Position numbers and translations under genes: made by a program
Shown here: positions 34,092 to 39,980 of the stretch, piece by piece
How positions within the stretch are numbered: the stretch's first letter is position 1
Layout: each line of letters begins with the position of its first letter
Notes under the pieces: generated by a model
What the model was told of the DNA's origin: nothing
The model's input: the letters and a program-made list of their open reading frames with translations, nothing else
Database searches by the model: none
Source of the DNA: Planctomycetota bacterium
Lineage (GTDB): Bacteria; Planctomycetota; Planctomycetia; Pirellulales; Pirellulaceae
Assembly (NCBI GenBank): GCA_017303505.1
Contig: JAFLCP010000065.1
Span: 1-39,980, forward strand
Reading direction: 5' to 3'
Length of the DNA: 39,980 nt

Positions 34092-34742
34092 TTAGCGAAT
34101 AGAAATTTGACGGCCGATGCATTCGAGCAAAAACTCCAGCACTTCAATATGGCGTGTTGCATCGGATAGTGATTTACCCCAAGTGTACATCCCATGGCGG
34201 CGGATCAAGTAACCATACAACGGAGGGTTCTTGGAATCGGCAACGTAATCGCGCACCTCCGCTGCCAATTCGGGAATATTCTGCGTATTGTTGAAAATAG
34301 GCAACCAAATACGCGACTCATGGGTGGTGATCCCTTGCAAGCCTTTCAGCATTTCGAAGCCCGCGATTTCAATCCCGCCTTGTGCCGCAAAATGTTCGGA
34401 GAGAATAGTGGCCCACGGGCTATGCGTGTGCAGCACCGCACCAGCTCCCATCTCTACCGCAACACAGTGCAATAAAGTTTCTGCTGACGACTTTGGCTGA
34501 TCAGGTGAGATGGGATGGCCGCTAATGTCGACGATCACAAAATCGGAATTCTTTAGGTGGCCTTTATCCATCCCACTCGCTGTAACAAGCAAGTGCTTGG
34601 GATCGTCATTTACTACCACGCTGTAATTACTGCTGGTTCCCAAGGACCAGCCCCGAGTCCACATCTGGTTACCAACGTTTCGCAGGCCATCGGTCTGTTC
34701 ATGATATGGAGCCAAAATAGAGGCGTCATGCTTCGTGGTCAT
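34092..34742 (-). CDS. mtnB: methylthioribulose-1-phosphate dehydratase
   Basis: Dehydrates 5-methylthioribulose-1-phosphate in the methionine salvage pathway. A 216-residue class II aldolase/adducin-fold protein. Zinc ligands H105 and H107 (VLHTHSPWA) and H183 (RRHGMYTWG) are visible. E130 (GFEMLKGLQG) corresponds to the catalytic Glu of APIP/MtnB. The segments GTSSNYSVVV and KSSAETLLH are typical. Other salvage genes (mtnA, mtnC, mtnD) are not in the window. Class II aldolases such as fuculose-phosphate aldolase are the alternative, but the EMLKG motif favours MtnB. The gene sits 47 bp upstream of cutC and 52 bp downstream of the MiaE-like gene. Confidence 0.9.
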   Translation of the reverse strand: MTTKHDASILAPYHEQTDGLRNVGNQMWTRGWSLGTSSNYSVVVNDDPKHLLVTASGMDKGHLKNSDFVIVDISGHPISPDQPKSSAETLLHCVAVEMGAGAVLHTHSPWATILSEHFAAQGGIEIAGFEMLKGLQGITTHESRIWLPIFNNTQNIPELAAEVRDYVADSKNPPLYGYLIRRHGMYTWGKSLSDATRHIEVLEFLLECIGRQISIR

Positions 34743-34794
34743 AGTTGAGTGTATTCAAAAGCTATAGGAGAAACGGTTCACAATAAAAAGGTAA

Positions 34795-35370
34795 CTACGA
34801 GTGCATTCGCGGAAGCGGATGGCCGCGTGAAATGATCTCTGTCTCTGCGGCCGAGAGCTCTTCGAGCCGCTTCTTAACTTCCTCTGCGGTCGCGAACAGC
34901 TTAGCAAGTCGCACATAAGTTGTGTGGTGTCGCGCTTCCGATTCGAAAAGCGATGCGTAAAATTCCGCCAGCTCCGGATCGTTCACATGTTTGCTCAATA
35001 AATCGAAGCGTTGGCAACTTCGCGCCTCGATTAAGCTGGCGACCAAAAGTCGATCCACCGCTCGTTGTGGTTCGTTGTTTCGAATCAGCTTGTTCAATTC
35101 ACGGCCGTAGTTCCCCGGCGGCTGCAAGCGAAATTGAATATTCCTTTTCTTCAATAGATCGAGCACCATGAAGAAATGTTCTAATTCTTCATCAATGATG
35201 CGCGTCATCTCTTCGCACAATTCGCGGCTTTCAATGTAAGAACCGAGAAGGCTCATGGCTGTCGCAGCCGCCTTATGTTCGCAATGTGCGTGGTCGATCA
35301 GAACCTCTTCCAGATGGGGCTCAATTCGTCGAAACCACCCTTCGGTAGAGGAGCTTTGCAGATGGAGCAT
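34795..35370 (-). CDS. miaE: MiaE-like tRNA-(ms2io6A37) hydroxylase
   Basis: A 191-residue ferritin-like di-iron protein of the MiaE family, which hydroxylates the isopentenyl group of ms2i6A at position 37 of tRNAs. Candidate iron ligands occur in four helices: VLIDHAHCEHKAA (24-36, E31), IIDEELEHFF (58-67, with ExxH), LIEARSCQRF and LFESEARHHTTY. Start is ATG 35370; the frame remains open about 77 codons upstream, but that part overlaps the divergent ABC-F promoter region and does not belong to the family. Oxygen-dependent, consistent with the aerobic respiratory genes nearby. The head-to-head neighbour at 35471 is 100 bp away. Confidence 0.88.
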   Translation of the reverse strand: MLHLQSSSTEGWFRRIEPHLEEVLIDHAHCEHKAAATAMSLLGSYIESRELCEEMTRIIDEELEHFFMVLDLLKKRNIQFRLQPPGNYGRELNKLIRNNEPQRAVDRLLVASLIEARSCQRFDLLSKHVNDPELAEFYASLFESEARHHTTYVRLAKLFATAEEVKKRLEELSAAETEIISRGHPLPRMHS

Positions 35371-35470
35371 AGTGGATGGGAAAAATGAGGTTGAAAAAGG
35401 GGGGATATCCCACCCTGCCGACCCGAATTTCCCCCTGTCGAATGAGGGCGGGCGGGTTACAATCTGCTCT

Positions 35471-37408
35471 ATGTTGTATCTATCCGCACAGAACTTGTCC
35501 AAGACCTTTGGAGACAAGACCATCCTAGATGGGGCTTGTCTGGAAATACGCGCTGATGACCGATTGGCTCTAGTTGGCCCTAATGGAGCGGGGAAAACCA
35601 CTCTTTTGAGGATTTTGACCCACGAGCAGAGCCCAGATTCAGGGGATTTGGAGATTTCCGGCGGAATTCGGATTGGCTACGTCAAGCAACACGCCCACTT
35701 TCCCCCCAGTGCTACCGTTTGGTCCGAAGCAACGTCAGCTCTCGGCGACGTTCCTGCCCTCGTCCCAGCCAGCGAAAAAATTGCCGAACAACTGGCCATC
35801 CATACGACCGGCCCCGAACACGATCGGTTATTGATCGAATTCGAAAAACTCCAATCACGGATTCTCCTTGACGACGCCTACAACTGGCAACATCGCGTCG
35901 AGCGGGTATTGCAGGGACTCGGTTTCTCCGCCGTTGATTTCCAAAAGCCGACCAATCAACTCAGCGGGGGCCAACAAAACCGCTTGATGTTGGCATGTGT
36001 TCTCCTCTCGAAGCCCGAACTACTGATCCTCGACGAGCCCAATAACCATCTCGATGTCGAATCGACCGAATGGCTCGAAGAAACCCTCGCTTCGTGGGGC
36101 GGTGCGGTACTTGTTGTTAGCCATGATCGCTATTTCCTAGATCGAGTCGCAAACGGAGTGCTCGAATTAGTCGATGGTGAAATCGATCGCTTCAAGGGCA
36201 ACTACTCCGCGTACGTCAGTCAAAAAGAGTTGCGACTGGAAGTTCAGCGTCGCACCTTCGAAAAACAACAAGAAGAAATCGAAAAGCTCGAAGATTTCAT
36301 ACGTCGCAATCATGCGGCGCAAAAGGCGACTCAAGCAGAAGATCGACGCAAGAAACTCGAACGCATCGAATTGGTGCAGCGTCCCCGCGAAATCCATACA
36401 CCCAAATTTCATTTTCCGCCTGTGACGCGTTGTGGCGATATCGTATTGCGAGTGGAACTGCTTTGCAAAGCGTTCGACAAGCCACTACTCGACCGTGTGC
36501 ATTTTCAAATTCAACGCGGAGAACGCTGGGCAATCGTCGGTTCCAACGGCGCAGGGAAAACTACTTTGCTTCGGTGCTTGTTGGGTGATGTTGGCCCAGA
36601 CTCTGGTAAGATCACGTTTGGCACTGGTGTTAAAGTCGGTTACTTTGATCAAATGGTGCGACGGCTCGATCTCGAGTTGCCCCCCATGGAAGCCGTCCGC
36701 GTTCCGCACAAAGATCTTATCGATCTAGAACGCCGCAGTTTGTTGGCTTCCTTTGGGCTCATTGGCGAAGTGGTCAACAAGCCTTTGAAGACCCTGAGCG
36801 GTGGTGAACGCAACCGAACGCTGCTCGCTTATCTGTCGGCGCTTGAGCCGAACTTCTTGATCATGGACGAACCAACGAACCACTTAGATCTGTGGTCGCG
36901 CGAAGCCTTGGAAGCTGCGTTCCGCGCTTATCAAGGAACCATTTTGATGGTGACCCATGATCGTTATTTGGTGAATCAAGTCGCTGATCACATTTTGGTG
37001 TTGCGCGGTGGCAAGAGTAGCATTATCCCCGGCAACTACGACGATTATCGGCATTGGTTAAGCCAAGGCATGGCGATCTCTGATCGCGGTAGTGTCGCGC
37101 TCAATTCGACCAAGGCAAATTCCAATAACGGCGAAAAAAGTAACAACGACAAGGCGAGCTCAAGTAAATCGAGCAATAGCTCAGCCCCGAAACGAAAAAG
37201 AAAATTCCCTTATCGCAAAGTAGAACAACTAGAAGAAGACATTATGACTGCAGAGGAGAAGCTACAAACTCTGCAAGACCAAATGTTGGATCCACAAGTT
37301 CTGCGCGACGGGCGACGTGTCAAAGAGTTGCAACAGGAAATCGATCAAATGCAAACTTCGTTAGCTCAGTTGTATGAGCATTACGAAGAAGCGGTTGAGT
37401 TGAACTAG
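35471..37408 (+). CDS. ABC-F family ATPase, Uup-like
   Basis: A 645-residue soluble protein with two ATP-binding cassettes and no membrane helices, the layout of ABC-F translation or ribosome-associated factors. Cassette 1: Walker A GPNGAGKTT (36-44), signature LSGGQQNR (163-170), LLILDEPNNHLD. Cassette 2: GSNGAGKTT (about 357-365), LSGGERNR (about 443-450), LIMDEPTNHLD. The inter-domain helical linker (about 240-320) is Lys/Glu-rich (RRTFEKQQEEIEKLEDF). A Ser/Asn/Lys linker then leads to a C-terminal coiled coil (about 575-645) as in Uup. Start at ATG 35471; the open frame extends 72 codons upstream, overlapping the divergent MiaE-like gene. ftsY follows after 23 bp. Confidence 0.92.
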   Translation: MLYLSAQNLSKTFGDKTILDGACLEIRADDRLALVGPNGAGKTTLLRILTHEQSPDSGDLEISGGIRIGYVKQHAHFPPSATVWSEATSALGDVPALVPASEKIAEQLAIHTTGPEHDRLLIEFEKLQSRILLDDAYNWQHRVERVLQGLGFSAVDFQKPTNQLSGGQQNRLMLACVLLSKPELLILDEPNNHLDVESTEWLEETLASWGGAVLVVSHDRYFLDRVANGVLELVDGEIDRFKGNYSAYVSQKELRLEVQRRTFEKQQEEIEKLEDFIRRNHAAQKATQAEDRRKKLERIELVQRPREIHTPKFHFPPVTRCGDIVLRVELLCKAFDKPLLDRVHFQIQRGERWAIVGSNGAGKTTLLRCLLGDVGPDSGKITFGTGVKVGYFDQMVRRLDLELPPMEAVRVPHKDLIDLERRSLLASFGLIGEVVNKPLKTLSGGERNRTLLAYLSALEPNFLIMDEPTNHLDLWSREALEAAFRAYQGTILMVTHDRYLVNQVADHILVLRGGKSSIIPGNYDDYRHWLSQGMAISDRGSVALNSTKANSNNGEKSNNDKASSSKSSNSSAPKRKRKFPYRKVEQLEEDIMTAEEKLQTLQDQMLDPQVLRDGRRVKELQQEIDQMQTSLAQLYEHYEEAVELN

Positions 37409-37431
37409 TTTCTCAAGATAGAAGACAAAAT

Positions 37432-38430
37432 ATGGTTTTCTGGTCCAAGAAGAAAAAAGAAGAACCCGGTTCATCTTCCGGAGCATCTGGTGATTCGTCT
37501 GAATCGTCCGATGGTTTTTTTGCAGCTTTGCGGGGTGCGCTCAACAAAACCGCCAAGCTTCTACAAACGGATATCCGCGATTTATGGAAATCCGAAGGTC
37601 AAGTGGTCAATGACGAGTTCCTGCGAGACCTTTTCGCGATTCTCATTCGATCCGATATCGGCACTGAAACGGCAACGAAAATTCGCGAACAAATCCAAAC
37701 CGACTATCGTGCTCGCAAGGTTCAGTTTGAGGAAATCATCAAACTAATTCGAGCACAAGTCTTAAGCCAACTGCAGCAGGGTGAAACCGCTTTAGCTAAT
37801 GTGGATTCAGGGCCGCTGGTCATCCTAGTGGTCGGCGTAAATGGATCAGGCAAAACGACCTCGATTGCTAAGTTGGCCAATCGTCTGACAAAAGATGGCA
37901 AAAAGGTTCTGCTCGCAGCGGGTGATACATTCCGAGCTGCGGCCGTCGAGCAATTGACCATTTGGTCTGAACGCATCGGCTGCTCGATTGTCAAAGGAGA
38001 TCAAGGGGCTGATCCAGCTACAGTTGCCTATAAGGCGACTGAAAAAGCTAAGAATGAAGGCTTCGATGTCTGCATTATTGACACCGCAGGTCGTTTGCAG
38101 ACACAAACAAATTTGATGCAGCAACTCGACAAGATCCGTCGCGTGATCGGTAAGCAGATTGAGAATGCGCCTCATGAAGTGCTGTTAGTGCTCGACTCCA
38201 CAGCAGGTCAAAATGCGATTAGTCAAGCAAAGGGTTTTTCGGCAGCAGCGGGCTGCACGGGTATCATACTGTCGAAACTGGACGGCTCTGCCAAGGGTGG
38301 TGTGGTAATCCCCATCCGACAGCAATTCAATTTGCCGGTTAAGTTCATCGGTGTTGGTGAAAAGATCGACGACATGCAGGTTTTCGATCCTGTTGCATTT
38401 ACAGAAGCCCTATTTAACTTCGATAAATAA
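37432..38430 (+). CDS. ftsY: signal recognition particle receptor FtsY
   Basis: The SRP-receptor GTPase that docks ribosome-nascent chain complexes at the membrane. A 332-residue protein with a short charged N-terminal part (KKKKEEPGSSSG), the helical N domain (about 28-125) and the G domain. GTPase motifs: GVNGSGKTT (135-143), AGDTFRAAAVEQL (163-175), DTAGR (217-221), LDSTAGQNA and SKLDGSAKGG (281-290). The acidic A domain of E. coli FtsY is almost absent, as in many bacteria. The gene lies 23 bp after the ABC-F gene and 36 bp before the ferredoxin gene. Confidence 0.96.
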   Translation: MVFWSKKKKEEPGSSSGASGDSSESSDGFFAALRGALNKTAKLLQTDIRDLWKSEGQVVNDEFLRDLFAILIRSDIGTETATKIREQIQTDYRARKVQFEEIIKLIRAQVLSQLQQGETALANVDSGPLVILVVGVNGSGKTTSIAKLANRLTKDGKKVLLAAGDTFRAAAVEQLTIWSERIGCSIVKGDQGADPATVAYKATEKAKNEGFDVCIIDTAGRLQTQTNLMQQLDKIRRVIGKQIENAPHEVLLVLDSTAGQNAISQAKGFSAAAGCTGIILSKLDGSAKGGVVIPIRQQFNLPVKFIGVGEKIDDMQVFDPVAFTEALFNFDK

Positions 38431-38466
38431 TCGACGCGATTTGTTTCCGAATTAAGGATATAAGCA

Positions 38467-38796
38467 ATGCCTAAGTTAACCGTAACCGATGTTGGAACTT
38501 TTGACGTGCCGGCTGGCAAACGCTTGGTCTTAGCGTTGCGTGAAGAAGCTGGCACTGATCAGCTGCATGCGTGTGGTGGGAAAGCGCGTTGTACCACTTG
38601 TCGCGTTCAGTTTGTTTCGGGTGAACCAGAAACGATGACAGCCGCCGAAAAGGAAGTTCTGACCGCAAAAGGTGTTACTGGGGTTAGGCTATCTTGTCAA
38701 ATCTTGTGCGATCAAGACATGGAAGTGAAAGTGATCAGTCGTCTTGAAGGAAGCGGACGCAAGGACTGTGGAAGTCCAGTTGCTCCTGAATTATAG
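38467..38796 (+). CDS. 2Fe-2S ferredoxin, adrenodoxin/plant-type fold
   Basis: A 109-residue electron-transfer protein. The cluster ligands are C36, C42, C45 and C77, spacing C-x5-C-x2-C-x31-C, with HACGGKARCTTC as the cluster loop, which places it nearer to the Isc/adrenodoxin type than to plant ferredoxins. The C-terminus (SRLEGSGRKDCGSP) is an extra tail with one more cysteine. AAGGA lies about nine bases before the ATG. Partner is unknown; it follows ftsY by 36 bp and may be carried in the same transcript. Confidence 0.92.
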   Translation: MPKLTVTDVGTFDVPAGKRLVLALREEAGTDQLHACGGKARCTTCRVQFVSGEPETMTAAEKEVLTAKGVTGVRLSCQILCDQDMEVKVISRLEGSGRKDCGSPVAPEL

Positions 38797-38892
38797 AAAG
38801 TCCAGCAGTTACTTGTGCGAGGCCAATAGAACCATGTGTCTGTTGGCATGGTCCCTTGTGTTGGTGCACCTCTCTGGAAAGAGTAACTCGCG

Positions 38893-39891
38893 ATGGCAAT
38901 CGACTTTCAGGTCCTAGGAAAACCTCAATCGGATAACGCGTTGTTGGTTCGTATCAAAACGGGCCAGTCGATTCATCGTTTGTTGTTCGACTGCGGCGAA
39001 GGATGTTTGGACGAGGTCGATTTCTCGGAGGTACGAGAGATCGATCACGTATTCTTCTCGCATCTGCACATGGATCATGTTGCTGGATTTGATCGTTATT
39101 TTCGCTGCAACTATGATCGGCCCGGTAAGCCCAATTCCTTTTGGGGGCCAAAGGGGACGGATGAGATTTTGCAGAATCGATTTCGTGGTTTTCTCTGGAA
39201 TCTTCATGAGGGCATGAAGGGACATTGTCTCGTTCACACGATAGCGTCTGAGCAAATCGTTTGTCGCCGATACGAACTTGCTGAAACCTATGCGAGGCCT
39301 CATTCGCAGGAGACTCAAGCAACTTCAGACCTGTTATTGGATCACACCTCGTATCAAGTTCGCCCCTTATTTCTAAACCATGGGACAACTTCGATCGGGT
39401 ACATCGTCCACGAAAAAGATCGTACCAATATCGACATCGAGCGTTTGCGAGGATTAGGTTTGCAGCCTGGTCCCTGGCTGAAGCATCTACGAGTCGACGG
39501 TGAGCCCGATTTTGAGCTGGGGCCGGAGGCGGGTGGAATGCGGTTAGGAGAACTGGCAGAAAAGGTTTTGGTCACAACTCCTGGTGATTCCGTCGCCTAT
39601 TTGACCGATTTCATTGCAAACGACGAAGAAATCGACATTCTCGCAAAAAAACTGCAGGGTTGTCGACATTTGATTTGCGAATCGCAATACTTGTCCGAAG
39701 ATCGTGAACTAGCGGTCAAGAACTACCATCTTACTGCTACGGAGAGCGCCAAGATCGCGGCTCGCGCTCAAGTCGATGATCTAATTCTGATCCATATTTC
39801 TACTCGCTATGCTGAGTCGCAATGGCGTGGAGCTTTGCAGGAAGCCAAAGCTATTTTCCCTAAAGCAAGGTTTGCGACACATTGGCAATGA
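38893..39891 (+). CDS. RNase Z-like metallo-beta-lactamase fold protein
   Basis: A 332-residue MBL-fold hydrolase. The HxHxDH metal motif is H57-L-H59-M-D61-H62 (SHLHMDHVAG). The phrase FLNHGTTSIGYIVHEKDR resembles the RNase Z segment with a conserved His before a GY(R/V)I strand; the later AYLTDFIANDEE and ILIHISTRYAE supply the remaining metal-ligand Asp and His. These point to the RNase Z (tRNA 3' processing) subgroup, but tRNA cleavage is inferred, since related enzymes act on other phosphodiesters. GGAAAGAG lies about 12 bases before the ATG. The next frame opens nine bases after its stop. Confidence 0.82.
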   Translation: MAIDFQVLGKPQSDNALLVRIKTGQSIHRLLFDCGEGCLDEVDFSEVREIDHVFFSHLHMDHVAGFDRYFRCNYDRPGKPNSFWGPKGTDEILQNRFRGFLWNLHEGMKGHCLVHTIASEQIVCRRYELAETYARPHSQETQATSDLLLDHTSYQVRPLFLNHGTTSIGYIVHEKDRTNIDIERLRGLGLQPGPWLKHLRVDGEPDFELGPEAGGMRLGELAEKVLVTTPGDSVAYLTDFIANDEEIDILAKKLQGCRHLICESQYLSEDRELAVKNYHLTATESAKIAARAQVDDLILIHISTRYAESQWRGALQEAKAIFPKARFATHWQ

Positions 39892-39900
39892 ATCGGACTT

Positions 39901-39980
39901 ATGTCAACCGAACAACGCGAACCCACCATTCCCACGACAATTGGTCCAAAGATCTATGTCGTCGTTGAGAAGATTGCAAA
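39901..39980 (+). CDS. 5' end of a further gene, cut by the window edge
   Basis: An ATG at 39901, nine bases after the preceding stop, opens a frame that continues without a stop for 26 codons to the end of the window (start MSTEQREPTIP, later KIYVVVEKIA). Too short to identify. Spacing suggests the same transcript as the RNase Z-like gene. Confidence 0.5.
   Translation, partial: MSTEQREPTIPTTIGPKIYVVVEKIA

Noticed and set aside
38797-38892. Possible small structured RNA after the ferredoxin gene near ftsY
   Set aside because: Only a 6-bp ACCATG/CATGGT stem is present; the conserved SRP RNA tetraloop and internal-loop sequences are missing.

Overview
The window looks like chromosome of a planctomycete, probably of the Pirellulaceae/Pirellulales type. 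This rests on the gene set, on long Ser/Pro/Thr-rich lipoproteins and PQQ-like propeller proteins, on an orphan FliA-type sigma factor, on a cytochrome-oxidase assembly cluster with an embedded ABC-2 transporter, and on palindromic GTGCCAGGCAC repeats in intergenic DNA. The assignment is inferred from gene content; there is no rRNA or tRNA to confirm it. Most genes are housekeeping or respiratory and many starts have a clear Shine-Dalgarno sequence.

Layout. 1-500: non-coding DNA with a cluster of GTGCCAGGCAC repeats. 498-4817: Mn-type superoxide dismutase, a low-complexity lipoprotein, a small membrane protein and a FliA-family sigma factor, three of the four followed by a clear intrinsic terminator. 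5020-9605 (minus strand): two tandem paralogous ~745-residue membrane proteins of unknown function. 9724-10493: eight head-to-tail copies of a 99-bp non-coding repeat, partly arranged as a 198-bp higher-order unit. 10597-16511: a YacP/NYN-type nuclease, purD, a Gfo/Idh/MocA oxidoreductase and a FdhF/YdeP-type molybdopterin oxidoreductase.

16778-28188: a secreted cupredoxin, then a tightly packed cluster: di-haem cytochrome c lipoprotein, ctaA, ctaB, an unknown membrane protein, ABC ATPase, ABC-2 permease, SCO1/SenC, DUF420 (YozB/CtaM-like), and a TPR/PQQ-propeller protein. Several genes overlap by 4-11 bp. Together they suggest synthesis of haem O/A, copper delivery and maturation of a haem-copper oxidase at the membrane. 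The oxidase subunits are not in the window.

28360-31889: rpmB-gatC-gatA-gatB (ribosomal protein L28 plus the tRNA-dependent amidotransferase). 31890-33330: a 1.4-kb gene-poor stretch with a second GTGCCAGGCAC/GCTAGC cluster. 33331-35370 (minus): cutC, mtnB and a MiaE-like tRNA hydroxylase, divergent from 35471 onward (plus): ABC-F ATPase, ftsY, a 2Fe-2S ferredoxin, an RNase Z-like metallo-beta-lactamase protein and the first codons of another gene.

The least explained elements are the tandem paralogous membrane proteins with the neighbouring 99-bp array, and the unknown membrane protein plus ABC transporter inside the haem A/SCO cluster.
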